The notes beneath the pieces were generated by a model, which had not been told where the DNA came from, searched no databases, and was given only the letters and a program-made list of their open reading frames with translations. A stretch of 34,631 nucleotides of DNA, from the NCBI GenBank assembly GCA_903895195.1, contig CAITSZ010000003.1, positions 1 to 34,631 of the forward strand, written 5' to 3'. The translations under genes and the position numbers were made by a program. How positions within the stretch are numbered: the first letter of the stretch is position 1; each line of letters opens with the position of its first letter. This DNA comes from an uncultured Chlorobiaceae bacterium (GTDB lineage: Bacteria; Bacteroidota; Chlorobiia; Chlorobiales; Chlorobiaceae). Below are positions 8,601 to 17,901 of this stretch, one piece after another.

Positions 8601-9283
8601 GTCCTGTTGGCAACCATCGCCCGGTAGCATCCGGCATCTTTGCGGTGGAGATAGTGGACATTGTTGGTTGCTACGAGCTCAATTGAAAGCTTCCGGGACA
8701 AAGCAATGGTCAGCTCATTGAGAGTGTTATCGAAGGGGGTGTGATGGCGCTGAAGCTCAAGATAAAAGTTGTCTCCGAAAATATCACGATAGCAGGTGGC
8801 AAATGATTCGGCTTCATCGATGGCTCCGGCAAGAAGGGCGCGACCTATTCTTCCTGAAGAGTAGGCGGAGAGACAGACAAGACCTTCATGAAAGGTTTCA
8901 AGGAGGCGACTCTCTATATGAGGCATTCCATGGACAAAACCATCTTTTGCAGCCCGGGATAAAAGAATGCAGAGGTTCCGGTATCCGGCTTCATTCTGAA
9001 CGAGAAGCACAAGGGAGGGTGAAACGGGGGCAGAGCCATGCTGGTGTGGATCGGTTTCAAGAAGCAACAGCTGACTGCCTATAATCAGCTTGATGCCTGC
9101 AGTTCTGGCCTCATTGAAGAGCTCGGGCATGTTGAATATTGCGCAATAATCGGTAACGGCAATAGTGTTCATGCCATACTTGAGCGCTGTGGAAAACATT
9201 TCTCCCGGGAAAACAGGACTGCTCTGCATCGAATAGTGCGTATGAGCATGTAAATGAACAAAATCCATAGAGATAGAGGCCAT
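5699..9283 (-). CDS. dnaE: DNA polymerase III alpha subunit
   Basis: Replicative C-family polymerase, the catalytic core of the chromosomal replisome. The 1194 residues are slightly longer than E. coli DnaE (1160). Domains in order: PHP domain starting HLHAHTHYS (10-18); polymerase core with GPGRGSAAGS (364-373) and the catalytic PDIDIDF (405-411, Asp406/Asp408); a further palm Asp in LLKIDYLGLETL; the helix-hairpin-helix/beta-binding region; and a C-terminal OB fold (around KQYKVIGVIVSVKPYQDRKGKQM). Translation may start at Met1 or Met6 (9268); neither has a clear Shine-Dalgarno sequence. The next upstream gene on the strand is the GH65 gene, 196 bp away. I see no frameshift or intein. Confidence 0.97.
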   Translation of the reverse strand: MASISMDFVHLHAHTHYSMQSSPVFPGEMFSTALKYGMNTIAVTDYCAIFNMPELFNEARTAGIKLIIGSQLLLLETDPHQHGSAPVSPSLVLLVQNEAGYRNLCILLSRAAKDGFVHGMPHIESRLLETFHEGLVCLSAYSSGRIGRALLAGAIDEAESFATCYRDIFGDNFYLELQRHHTPFDNTLNELTIALSRKLSIELVATNNVHYLHRKDAGCYRAMVANRTKEKLSSQNLLALPGSDHYLKSSEEMSALFTDEHRELRNSVVIAQKCTYTFSNKEPVVPHFPLPDGFHNEFEYLRHLTWEGAKEKYADSEKEGISAEDVRRRIELELGVIEKMGFSSYFLIVSDLIAASRRLGYSVGPGRGSAAGSIVAYLTGITRIDPLRYKLLFERFLNPERSSMPDIDIDFTPVGKQKVLEYTVEKYGAESVAKVIAIGTLGAKAAIRDAGRVLEVPLPLVDKLAKLVPTRAGITLEKALSEAKEMKEYAESTPQIRELMNHARALEGRARNVSMHAGAVVITDGPLEEQVPLYVSNKIETEVRKFADEIDLDEPDHVKAKNSDGTDEKQVVTQFDKNWIETAGLLKIDYLGLETLAVIDETLKMIKRRHNLDIELEKVPMNDRKTFRIFQEGKMAGIFQFESSGMQSYMTRLQPTQIGDIIAMSALYRPGALNARIDEKRNAVDLFVDRKHGRESIDYMHPMLEEILKETYGVIVYQEQVMQISQVMGGFSLAKADNLRKAMGKKMPEIMDKYKADFVEGAIKQGVHDTLATRVFELMAEFAGYGFNKSHSAAYGVLAYWTGYLKAHYTIEFVTAVLNSEIGDTERMKHLTDEAKSFGISTLPPSINKSDALFSVEDVDGRSYIRVGLSAIKQVGGAARGVVTSRLRRKRDFTNLFDLAVSVDLRVMNRKALECLILAGAFDELDKHRARLIANVDKAIKFGQMQNRSVTLGQCGFFSAEEGAQLEAEHYPDMEPAEMMPEPEKLLHEKKLVGFYLSHHPLTPYRRDWQAFTTLQLQAKEVVKAKQYKVIGVIVSVKPYQDRKGKQMLFGSIEDFTGKADFTVFASLYEQYGHLIKPEEVLMLVAEGEVSGGMLKLLVREIVPIKKVREGLIKKVILKIDADDQQQLEKLVKVKQIFDANRGGTQVDFEVKAQFGENIETLTLFARTIPIDPAESTIEQLEEILGPDNVRISG

Positions 9284-9479
9284 TCAGCGTTTTATGGTGA
9301 CTTCGTGATGTAACACCATATTCATTCAGCCTACCCTTACTCTGAATGCTTTATGGGTTTTGATGGTCAAAGTAGTACATTTTTTTGGATCTTTTGGCGG
9401 GTATTAAGAACCATAGAGAGTGTTCTCCGGGAGAGCAGGCTTTGAGGCAAGATGGATTGCACTCTTAAACTTCCATTGT

Positions 9480-11855
9480 TCAGTCCCTCCTTTTTTTTCT
9501 TTGCTCAGGAAGATCGTACCTCCGGTTGGTCATCAATTTATATGTTTTTCCATAAAGACTCAGCGGAAGCGAGATCTGCTCATCGGAACGTATCAGCACT
9601 GAAGCGTACTCCTGATAAATCGTAACCTCAACAATTCTCGTTTTCCACCGTACCGAAAACGAAAGGCTTTGCCATTCGATAGGCAGCCATGGCTTCAGCA
9701 CCAACCTTTCTGACTTTATCGAAAAGCCTGCAAAGCCATGAATAACCGTCTGCCACGTGCCGCCAACAGCGGCGGCATGAATGCCAAGCGCCGTATTGCC
9801 ATGAAGGTTTTCAAGATCAAACAGGGCGGTTTTCATAAAATAGTTGTATGCCATTGAGCGCCTTGAGGAGGCAATCCCTACCATGGCATGAATACAGTGG
9901 CTCAATGAGGACTGATGCGCTGTCCGTTTTTCATAAAAGTCGAAATTCGCCTGTTTTTGCTCAAAGCTGAAGGCATGAGGAAAGAGCATCATCATACTGA
10001 TGACATCGGCTTGTTTAATGAGACGGGTGGACTGGATATTGTGATCAGCAATACCGTCGGGAAGCATGGTTTGACCTTCCCTGTCATGCTTTTCAATGAC
10101 ATAATCCTTCAGGGCAAAGTAACCGTCAAACTGCTCAAAGAGCTTTGTTTCCTCATCGTACAATATCTTGAGATGCCTGCTGATATTGAGCCATGCATCA
10201 ACCTCACTTTTGGAGAGCTCTAGACGGGCTGCAAGTTCATCAATAACAGGGGCATTGTTTTGCGCAATAAATTTAAAGAGCATTACGGCGAGCCTGAGAT
10301 GCCATTTCACAAGAACATTGGTATAGGTGTTATTGTTGACATGCTCATGAAACTCATCGGGACCTATGACACAATGGATCTCATAATTTTCTCCTTTCAG
10401 AACTACCCTCGATGCCCAGAATCTGGCTGTAAGAAAAACCATTTCGAGTCCGTAGTCCAACAGAAAACTTTCGTCAGCGGTGACCCGATAATACTTTTCC
10501 ACTCCGTAGATCACATCTGACACTATGTGATCTTCCTCTGTCCCTGTATAGATCAGGCGTATGGTACGCTCAAGCTTTGAAGCAAATCTGGGGGTAACAT
10601 CTTCGCCGGTTGTCGCTGATTCCCAGGCATATTTAGCTCCTCTATAGCCCATTTTAAGGGCATTCAGCTTTGCTCCTGCAAGCGTTTTGTAGCGGTAAAG
10701 AAGCAGGTTCCGGGCAACATCGGGAAAGTTGTAGATATAAAAGGGAAGAATAAAAATCTCGGTATCCCAGAACGCGTGGCCCATGTAGCCTTCGGAACTT
10801 AAGAATTTCGCGCCGATACCGGCCGGACGTACAGGCCCGTTAATCAGAAGCTGATAAATATTGAAGCGTATGGCATGCTGAGCCTTGAGGTCACCTGTAA
10901 TGGCAATGTCGGCCTGGTTCCATTTTTCCTGCCAGGCTTCAAGGTGTGCCGCTATTTCATGGGGGGCGCCGCTTCGGACATATGATTTAAGTTTACAGAT
11001 TGTACCTTTGAACATCTCGTCTGCCGGAAGCTCCCTGCTTGTGGTAACTACTGCCAGTTTTTCAAAGATATAGCTCTCTCCCATGTGGGCATCAAGGGTA
11101 ATTTCGCTGGTAAACTTTTCGCCGTATATTCTCGGTTCCCACGTATAGCTCTGAAGGGAGGGTGAAACAAGCTTCCATGAAGCCGCTTCGGAAATACGTA
11201 TTCCACGTTCGCGGGTTTTCATTTCAAGGTACATGAATGCCCTGCCCCGCTCAATGCGCTCTAACTGCAGATGTTTCAGCATTTCACGAGGGAAAAAACC
11301 TCTATTGCAGACATCTCCGTTCAGTCCGCTGAGCACACGAATGGGAGCGGAAAAATTCTGAGGAGTGACTTTTACAAGCAAATATCCCAAATGCACATTG
11401 TGCGTGAAAACCAGTCGTATCGTTTCGAAGGTGATGACCTGTCCTGACGGGTTTTTAAAGGTGGTAAGACGGTGCAGGACCCCTTTTTTCATATCGAGGA
11501 TCTGCTCATGGCAAAGTGTTTCGCAGGTTGAGAGACAGAATTTATGTCCCTGGCTCCATATCGACACATCGGTCCACATGGGACACTTTACCAGTCCTTC
11601 AACAGCGGCTTCTGATTTATCAAAAATTCCGCTTAAATACATTCCTCCGGAATGTTCAGGCGGCAACTCCTCAAGACTTCCCCTGATATTGAGATAACCG
11701 TTGCCTATAGTCAAAAGAGTTTCATTGACCTGAATGCTTTTCGGGGAATTCCGGAAACCCTTTCGCCTCAATAGCCATTGTTCATCTGACAAGGCAAGCA
11801 ACTGATCATACTCCGAACAGGGTGATGATCTTTCCTTAAAAGAAGGTCCCGCCAT
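9480..11855 (-). CDS. Glycoside hydrolase family 65 disaccharide phosphorylase (trehalose/kojibiose/maltose type)
   Basis: GH65 enzymes cleave alpha-glucobioses with phosphate to beta-glucose 1-phosphate and glucose. The 791 residues match the family. Visible are the N-terminal beta-sandwich start (NETLLTIGNGYLNIRGS, 44-60), the FWDTEIF signature (362-368), GYRGAKYAWESA (403-414), the catalytic acid Glu501 in GPDEFHEHVNNN, and IKQADV further on, which belongs to the phosphorylase members. The exact sugar cannot be decided by eye. GPDEFH is closer to kojibiose/trehalose phosphorylases than to maltose phosphorylase. A GAGGAGA ribosome site precedes the ATG. There is no beta-phosphoglucomutase or transporter beside it, which is unusual for this family. 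It may serve trehalose or glycogen-linked metabolism (inference). Confidence 0.9.
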   Translation of the reverse strand: MAGPSFKERSSPCSEYDQLLALSDEQWLLRRKGFRNSPKSIQVNETLLTIGNGYLNIRGSLEELPPEHSGGMYLSGIFDKSEAAVEGLVKCPMWTDVSIWSQGHKFCLSTCETLCHEQILDMKKGVLHRLTTFKNPSGQVITFETIRLVFTHNVHLGYLLVKVTPQNFSAPIRVLSGLNGDVCNRGFFPREMLKHLQLERIERGRAFMYLEMKTRERGIRISEAASWKLVSPSLQSYTWEPRIYGEKFTSEITLDAHMGESYIFEKLAVVTTSRELPADEMFKGTICKLKSYVRSGAPHEIAAHLEAWQEKWNQADIAITGDLKAQHAIRFNIYQLLINGPVRPAGIGAKFLSSEGYMGHAFWDTEIFILPFYIYNFPDVARNLLLYRYKTLAGAKLNALKMGYRGAKYAWESATTGEDVTPRFASKLERTIRLIYTGTEEDHIVSDVIYGVEKYYRVTADESFLLDYGLEMVFLTARFWASRVVLKGENYEIHCVIGPDEFHEHVNNNTYTNVLVKWHLRLAVMLFKFIAQNNAPVIDELAARLELSKSEVDAWLNISRHLKILYDEETKLFEQFDGYFALKDYVIEKHDREGQTMLPDGIADHNIQSTRLIKQADVISMMMLFPHAFSFEQKQANFDFYEKRTAHQSSLSHCIHAMVGIASSRRSMAYNYFMKTALFDLENLHGNTALGIHAAAVGGTWQTVIHGFAGFSIKSERLVLKPWLPIEWQSLSFSVRWKTRIVEVTIYQEYASVLIRSDEQISLPLSLYGKTYKLMTNRRYDLPEQRKKRRD

Positions 11856-12183
11856 AACACTCTCTCCTCAGGCTATTACTCAAACATGACAACTCTGCAC
11901 CTTTTTAAAGGGTAACACCTGCTGTATTGAATTAGTTTAAAGCGCCTCTTTTTATTGCAGAGATAAAAGATGGAAGGCAAACTGTACCTGCGTCAGGAGA
12001 GGTGTTGTTTTGTTGGGGTTCAGCAATCACCCCAACCTACGCCGGGGGGATGTGCAAGAAGAATCAAGAAGGAAATAAACGGTGTATTTTTTCCCTTCCA
12101 GTATGTCGGTAACGCTTTTTTTCTTATTATTATAGCAATACGCCACCTTGCGCCCTTTCAATTGAATTAACGACCATATCGTT
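11856..12183. other. Intergenic region between divergent GH65 and LRR genes
   Basis: 328 bp without a gene, presumably holding both promoters. GTTGGGGT (12012-12019) and ACCCCAAC (12029-12036) form a perfect 8-bp stem with a 9-base loop. It is followed by pyrimidine runs near 12089 and 12117. No repeat array is present here. Confidence 0.5.
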
Positions 12184-13381
12184 TTGGAGCAAAACACCTA
12201 TAATCAATGCCCAGTGTGCTCCTATCCTCTCACTTTGGAGAGTGCTGTATGCCCGAGATGCGGAAATGATATACTTGAAGATATATCATCACTTGACCAG
12301 CAAAGCCAGGAGCTGCACCATCACAACATAGAGGAAAAAAAAGCAGCCTGGTATACCTATTGCCTTACTGAAAAGCTCAATATTGATACTCCTCCGCAGT
12401 CAGACAGTTCGGCCGAAAGTGGTATAGGGGGAAATGCCCGACACCGCCCATCTCGCACTGATGAAAATGAGTACCTTCTGACCATTACCAAAGCTGAGCT
12501 GCTTCGCGATAGTTTTGCTCGAAAAAAATGGTGGAATTCCATGACTGATGACTGGAAAGATATTGTTAAAACTACTCTGAAAGTTTCACGCGACCCGTCA
12601 GATCAGGAGTTACTTAACTTTTTTGAGACCACGCACCTGCGTTGTGACAGCCGCAGAATTCACAACCTTTTGCCTGTCAGGGCTCTTGAAAAGCTCCAGC
12701 AGCTTCGTTGCGATGAATCGCCTATTGAAAGTCTCGAACCGCTTCAGCATCTCGAAAAACTGCAACGTCTCTATGCTTTTGACTGCGACTTTTCATCTCT
12801 TGAGCCTCTCAGAAACCTTAAAAGCCTGAAACTCCTATGGGTTTCAAGCACACAAATCTGTTCACTTGAGCCGATAAAGAACCTTTTGAATCTTGAGGAG
12901 CTCTATTGTTCCGAAACGCAGATCGATGATCTTTCACCTCTGAAGAACCTTGTCAATCTTGAAAAACTCAGTTGCTACAAAACAGGGATTTCCAGTGTTG
13001 AAGCTCTTTGCGGGCTTGAAAATCTTATCGAATTGGGTATCAACAGCTCAAATATTATTGATTTAACACCTCTTTCCTCTCTAAGCAGTCTCGAATATCT
13101 CCGCTGCAATAAAACCGGCATCACCAGTATTGAGCCTCTGAGAAAGCTTATAGATCTCAGGGAGTTAAGCATCGCTAATACTCCTCTGTTGACTATCGAC
13201 GGTTTGGAAGAACTTGTAAATCTTGAAGAGCTGGATATAACGAATACTCTGATCACCTCGATTGGCCCTATCATGCATCTGCGAAACCTCGAAAAACTGG
13301 AACTTTCGGCCGTTCACATTCCCAGAGAGGAGGTTGATCGGTTTATTGAACTGCATCCGAGGTGCGAGGTGGGAATTAAGA

Positions 13382-13389
<8 letters not shown>
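12184..13389 (+). CDS. Zinc-ribbon leucine-rich-repeat protein
   Basis: 401 residues, probably cytoplasmic because no signal peptide or membrane segment is seen. An N-terminal zinc ribbon uses Cys9, Cys12, Cys23 and Cys26 (CPVC-10-CPRC). A charged linker and a [17 protein letters not shown] segment (116-132) follow, resembling the helical cap seen before LRRs in Bacteroidetes/Chlorobi proteins. Ten 22-residue internalin-type repeats run from about 163 to 385, each like LEPLKNLxNLEELxCxxTxI. The start is TTG at 12184; an upstream stop (12163) leaves no ATG. The last codons (Lys-Cys-TGA) run into the AGTGCTG repeat at 13382, so the repeat supplies the stop codon. A protein-interaction role is likely, but the partner is unknown. 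Confidence 0.88.
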
Positions 13390-13647
<258 letters not shown>

Positions 13648-15588
13648 TTAGCCGATGGTCATCATTACTTCGCCCATTGATACTGTGCCGCCTTTTACTG
13701 CTGTGATGGTGAGCACTTTACCTGCACAAGGTGCTTTTATGAGGGTTTCCATTTTCATTGCCTCTATTATAGCTACCTCTTGACCTTCTTTTACCTCATC
13801 GCCTACGCTGACTGATATGGCGTGTACGTTGCCGGGCATTTGGGCTATGACGGGAGTGCCCACTAATGCATCAGTTGGCAGTTGGCTGCCGGCAGTTGGC
13901 AGTGAAGAGTTCGGGGTGGAGGGTTGGGGGTTGATGGCTGAGCCTTCGGCGAATGAGACTGTGAAGGGGGCGCCATCGACGTAGACTGTAAAGTTGCCGG
14001 CCATGGAGATGACTTTTGAGCCGGTTGCTGATCCCTTTGGGATTTCTGCTGCTGGAACGGGTTTTGAAAAGAGATCAACAAGCCTTTTGTTGACTTCTTC
14101 CTGGTGGATGTCGTGCTTGTGAGCTTCGTGGTATGCTGCGACAACTTCTTCTCTGGTTTTTGCCTTGATTTCGACAGCGATGTCGGCTTTGTAGCGGATG
14201 CCGGTTGAACAATCACCCTGGAGGAATGCGATACCTTTGTCGCCGCATGTGGCAGCAATGAAAATATTCTCTTCGGTTTGCGGAAGGCCGGCTTTCTGGA
14301 GAAGGGTTATGTTATAGGCTATCCCTAACTCCGGATTGCGGTCGTTGATGTCGTGAACATCTTCGATGGTTGGCTCAAGACCGAGCTGTTGTGATGCGAG
14401 GCGAACCACGTCGTGGTCGGGGCGGGCCGGGGTGTGGCCGAAGTAGCCGAGCACCATTTTGCCGTAGCCTTCTGTGATTTTTTTCCATGGGCCCTGAATG
14501 GTGTTGGCAAAGGCCTGCTGGATGTAGAACTGGGAAACCGGGGTGACGGAGGAGCCGTAGCCGCCTTTGACAACCGCTTCGCGCATGTTTTTTATGACCT
14601 GAGGAAAGAGATGGAGCGTGTTGTTGTCGCGCATCATCTGGGTATTTGCCGTAAGGGCTCCGCCGGGCATGGGGGAAAATGATATCACGGGGTTAACCGC
14701 TGTTGCTTCGGGGGGCATGTAGTATTTGTACATCCGGTCGATAAAGAGCGCTTCGACTTCGAGGTATTTTTCGTGGTCGATATCGAGAGTGTATCCTGTT
14801 CCTCTGAGCCTCTGCCACATAGTCAGAATATCGATTGCTGCTGTGCCGCCGCTGACGGGGGCCATTGAGAGGTCGATGATATCGGCTCCGCCTTCAATTG
14901 CCGCGAAGTTGCATGCTAGGCCCATCCCTGCGGTATCGTGGGTATGAAACTCGATTTCGGTGCCTGCAGGCAGCATTTTTCTTGCGCCTTTAATTGTTTC
15001 ATGAACAACGGCTGGAGTTGTAGTGCCTGACGCATCCTTGAAGGCAACACTATCAAAAGGAATTGCAGCATTAAGAATTTCCTGCAGTTTGTCGAGATAG
15101 AACTGCGGGGTATGACAATAGATTTCGTTCAAGCCGGGAGGCAGACCCATCATGGCAATGACAACCTGATGTTTCAGCCCTGCATCATGAATACATTGAC
15201 CTGAGTATGCAAGATTGCGGACATCATTCAATGCATCAAAATTCCTGATAGTGCTTATACCATGCTTTTTAAACAGTCGTGCATGAAGATCGATAATATC
15301 CCGGGATTGTGATACCAGACCGACGACGTTTGCTCCTCTTGACAATGTCTGAAGGTTGACGTCCGGTCCGACAATGGTGCGGGCAGCATCCATCATTGCA
15401 AATGCATCCTCTTCGCAGTAAAAGTAGAGACTCTGAAAACGTGCCCCACCGCAGATTTCAAAGTTATCGGTTCCGGCGTGAACGGCTGCTTCCAAAGCGG
15501 GAAGAAAATCTTCGGTCTTTACCCTTGCGCCAAAACATGACTGAAATCCGTCCCGAAAAGAGACATCCATAAATCTAATTTTTTTCAT
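13648..15588 (-). CDS. Pyruvate carboxylase subunit B / oxaloacetate decarboxylase alpha-type carboxyltransferase with biotinyl domain
   Basis: This protein carries the biotin-dependent carboxyltransferase that interconverts pyruvate and oxaloacetate. The TIM-barrel part (1-300) has Asp8 in [10 protein letters not shown], Lys184 in AFKDASG (the carbamylated-lysine position) and His215/His217 in EFHTHDTAG as metal ligands. The conserved allosteric/PC-type region follows. The C-terminal biotinyl domain carries EAMKMET with the biotin Lys612. No biotin carboxylase domain is fused, so it needs a separate subunit not in this window, or works as a Na+-linked decarboxylase; I prefer pyruvate carboxylase B for an autotroph (inference). 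The linker at about 552-573 ([14 protein letters not shown]) is encoded by heptanucleotide repeats. It lies 151 bp after fumarase on the same strand. Confidence 0.9.
   Translation of the reverse strand: MKKIRFMDVSFRDGFQSCFGARVKTEDFLPALEAAVHAGTDNFEICGGARFQSLYFYCEEDAFAMMDAARTIVGPDVNLQTLSRGANVVGLVSQSRDIIDLHARLFKKHGISTIRNFDALNDVRNLAYSGQCIHDAGLKHQVVIAMMGLPPGLNEIYCHTPQFYLDKLQEILNAAIPFDSVAFKDASGTTTPAVVHETIKGARKMLPAGTEIEFHTHDTAGMGLACNFAAIEGGADIIDLSMAPVSGGTAAIDILTMWQRLRGTGYTLDIDHEKYLEVEALFIDRMYKYYMPPEATAVNPVISFSPMPGGALTANTQMMRDNNTLHLFPQVIKNMREAVVKGGYGSSVTPVSQFYIQQAFANTIQGPWKKITEGYGKMVLGYFGHTPARPDHDVVRLASQQLGLEPTIEDVHDINDRNPELGIAYNITLLQKAGLPQTEENIFIAATCGDKGIAFLQGDCSTGIRYKADIAVEIKAKTREEVVAAYHEAHKHDIHQEEVNKRLVDLFSKPVPAAEIPKGSATGSKVISMAGNFTVYVDGAPFTVSFAEGSAINPQPSTPNSSLPTAGSQLPTDALVGTPVIAQMPGNVHAISVSVGDEVKEGQEVAIIEAMKMETLIKAPCAGKVLTITAVKGGTVSMGEVMMTIG
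13871..13905 (-). repeat. Heptanucleotide repeats inside a coding linker
   Basis: On the coding (minus) strand the run GCCAACT, GCCGGCA, GCCAACT, GCCAACT encodes residues [11 protein letters not shown] between the carboxyltransferase and biotinyl domains. The units match the AGTTGGC family of the intergenic arrays, and the reading frame is kept. Confidence 0.85.
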
Positions 15589-15719
15589 ATACCCTTTTCT
15601 TAGCGGTTAAAGAATGCAATTGACAGTAATTTCATGAAATCAAGTAACTGACGATATATCAGGTTCAGTCAGACTAAAGGGGCTGGGATCAACCCCTCCC
15701 CTGCTACCTTATTACAACG

Positions 15720-15737
15720 GGACTCTACGGAGAGTCC
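15720..15737 (-). terminator. Hairpin just after the fumarase gene
   Basis: GGACTCT and AGAGTCC form a perfect 7-bp stem with a 4-base loop, two bases beyond the fumarase stop. A further AGGGG/CCCCT pair lies at 15678-15697. Neither is followed by a T-run, so partial read-through into the carboxyltransferase gene is possible. Confidence 0.35.
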
Positions 15738-15739
15738 GG

Positions 15740-17272
15740 TCAGTGTGCGTCATCGGCCAATTTCGAAAGGCTGGCGAACGAGTCATCTTCTATACGGCGA
15801 TGCAGGCTGTTGCCATGGGAATCCATTGTGACAATAGCCGGGAATGCTTCTACCTCCAGGTGCCACATGGCTTCGGGGACGCCCATCTCTTCGAGGAAAT
15901 CAACGCCGGTAACCTTTTTAATGCAGCGGGCGTAATACTGGGCTGCGCCTCCAATGGCATTGAGGTAGACTGCTCCGTGGTCCTGAAGTCCCTGGAGGGT
16001 TTTAGGGCCCATTCCTCCTTTGCCTATGATCGCCCTCAAACCAAGTTTTTTAATAACATCTGCCTGATATGGTTCCTCCCGGCTCGATGTGGTAGGTCCG
16101 GCGGCGGTAACCCGATAGGTTCCATCCTCATTTTTCATGACAACGGGTCCGCAATGGAAGAGAATGGCTCCTTCGGTATCGAGAGATTCAGGAAGATCGT
16201 GGTGCATGACATAGTGATGGAAGGCATCTCGACCAGTGTGCATTGTTCCGTTGATGAGAACGACATCGCCGACTTTCAAACTACGAATCTCGGCGTCAGT
16301 GACTGGAGCCTGAAGAGTGACCTCTTTGCCGGTCAATGGCATGCCTTCTCCTTTTGCCATTCGCTTGATTTCATTTGCATCGCGATACTGCCAGCTGGTG
16401 ATTGAGCCTGACTGGGGGTCAATCAGCACTCCAAGCCGGCGGTATGCCCAGCAGTTATAGGCGACAGAGACATAAAAGCTGGCGGGTACCCTGTGCGATT
16501 TTCCGATTTTGCAGCCGAGAAGAGTGGCTTTACCGCCAAATCCCATCGGGCCGATCTCTAACGTATTGGCTTTTTCAAGAATGTACTTTTCAAGAGTGTC
16601 GAGCTCACTGTCGGGGTTGCGGTCGTCAATTCTGCGCAAGAGCTGCTGCTTGGCAAGATCAAATCCACTTGTACGGTCGCCACCGACACCGACACCGATG
16701 AATCCGGGACTGCAGCCCTGGCCCTGAGCCTGAAAAACGGCGTGCAGCAGGCATTTGCGGACACCGTCAAGATCACGGGACGCACTGCCGAGGCCTGGAA
16801 TTTCGGCTGGCAGAGAGTACTGGATATTTTTGTTTTCGCAACCGCCTCCCTTGAGAATAAGCTTGACCTCTATCTCGTCTTTTTCCCATGGTTCAAAGTG
16901 GATAACCGGAAAATGGAAGCCGAGATTATTGCCTGAGTTTTTACCTGTCAATGCATCGACAGCATTTGGACGCAGTTTACCTGTTTTGGAGGCCTCCTCA
17001 ATAGCAAGCAGGATATCGCGCTTCATCTGCAGTTGAAAGGCACCTTGAGGGGTATGGATAAAAAAGGTCGGCATGCCGGTGTCCTGGCATATCGGGGAGA
17101 TATTGTCGACAGCCATATCGATATTGACTGATATGGTTGACATGGCAAGGCCTGCCTGAGAGTCTGGATCCACACGTTCAATAGCGTCGGCAATGGAAGA
17201 TCTGACGTCACCGGGAAGGTTTGCCGATGTTTCGGTAATAAGAGCAAGTATTGATTCCCTGAAATTTTTCAT
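15740..17272 (-). CDS. Fumarate hydratase, class I (single-chain, iron-sulfur)
   Basis: Catalyses fumarate + water to malate through an oxygen-sensitive [4Fe-4S] cluster; in green sulfur bacteria it runs in the reductive TCA cycle. At 510 residues the alpha and beta parts are fused. Cluster ligands are Cys62 (SPICQDTGMP), Cys187 (GCSPGFIGVG) and Cys274 (AYNCWAYRR), with spacing as in known class I enzymes. The N-terminal catalytic segment includes GGGCENKN (142-149), where Cys145 replaces the more usual Ser. The beta part begins near GKEVTLQAPVTD and includes LINGTMHTGRD. usp lies 42 bp upstream and the carboxyltransferase 151 bp downstream, so the three may form one transcript linked to C4-acid metabolism (inference). 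Confidence 0.95.
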   Translation of the reverse strand: MKNFRESILALITETSANLPGDVRSSIADAIERVDPDSQAGLAMSTISVNIDMAVDNISPICQDTGMPTFFIHTPQGAFQLQMKRDILLAIEEASKTGKLRPNAVDALTGKNSGNNLGFHFPVIHFEPWEKDEIEVKLILKGGGCENKNIQYSLPAEIPGLGSASRDLDGVRKCLLHAVFQAQGQGCSPGFIGVGVGGDRTSGFDLAKQQLLRRIDDRNPDSELDTLEKYILEKANTLEIGPMGFGGKATLLGCKIGKSHRVPASFYVSVAYNCWAYRRLGVLIDPQSGSITSWQYRDANEIKRMAKGEGMPLTGKEVTLQAPVTDAEIRSLKVGDVVLINGTMHTGRDAFHHYVMHHDLPESLDTEGAILFHCGPVVMKNEDGTYRVTAAGPTTSSREEPYQADVIKKLGLRAIIGKGGMGPKTLQGLQDHGAVYLNAIGGAAQYYARCIKKVTGVDFLEEMGVPEAMWHLEVEAFPAIVTMDSHGNSLHRRIEDDSFASLSKLADDAH

Positions 17273-17314
17273 AACAGATAAAAAGAATTTATATGAAGTG
17301 AGAATATTGAATAA

Positions 17315-17779
17315 TCAATCAGAAACAACTTTTTTTGCTGCGTCCTGTTTGACGAGCAGAACGGGAATATCGGAAGAACGGAATACATCTTCAGCGACAC
17401 TGCCCATGATCAGACGATGGAGGCCGCTTCGGCCATGGGAGCCCATGATAATGAGGTCGGCACCCCATGATGTTGCCTGTTCAGTGATAACTTTTGAGGC
17501 TTCGCCTTTAAGAACGCGGATATCGGCGCTCAGCCCTTTCTGCTTTTCAGCCATCAGGATGGAGGAAAAACTTTCGGGAAGAACATCATCCTCTTCTGTC
17601 TGGTCTATGGATCCATTCTCGGCGGGTAGAGCTTTCGCTGCCGGATTGCCTGCAGTCATGATATGGATGAACCTGACATGGGCACCGACTTTTCGTGCGA
17701 ATTCCACTGCATAACGTACTGCATTATCCGATGTTGAGGAATAATCGGTTGGACAGAGTATCTTTGAAAGATGGATCAT
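17315..17779 (-). CDS. Universal stress protein (UspA family)
   Basis: 154-residue single-domain Usp, a cytoplasmic nucleotide-binding protein induced under stress or growth arrest. The N-terminus ILCPTDYSSTSDNAVRYAVEFA is typical. The C-terminal ATP-binding motif is G-x2-G-x9-G-S, seen in MGSHGRSGLHRLIMGSVAEDV, so it should be of the ATP-binding subtype. The fumarase gene starts 42 bp downstream, suggesting co-transcription. Upstream, 122 bp separate it from the divergent kinase gene and must hold both promoters. Confidence 0.93.
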   Translation of the reverse strand: MIHLSKILCPTDYSSTSDNAVRYAVEFARKVGAHVRFIHIMTAGNPAAKALPAENGSIDQTEEDDVLPESFSSILMAEKQKGLSADIRVLKGEASKVITEQATSWGADLIIMGSHGRSGLHRLIMGSVAEDVFRSSDIPVLLVKQDAAKKVVSD

Positions 17780-17901
17780 AGGCGTGGGTTGAATGGATAC
17801 GTATGAAGAACTCTTTAGCTTTGCACCGAACCTTTAATTTACATTTTTTTTAAACCTTATCCATTCGATTGTTTATCGGCAAATTCTATTGAAGGAGCGC
17901 T

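Noticed and set aside
12012-12036. Hairpin upstream of the LRR gene as a riboswitch or terminator
   Set aside because: A single 8-bp stem with no T-run and no known aptamer pattern; kept only as a note on the intergenic region.
15678-15697. AGGGG/CCCCT hairpin as a separate terminator before the carboxyltransferase gene
   Set aside because: Stem of only five pairs with a 10-base loop and no T-run; mentioned only with the stronger fumarase hairpin.
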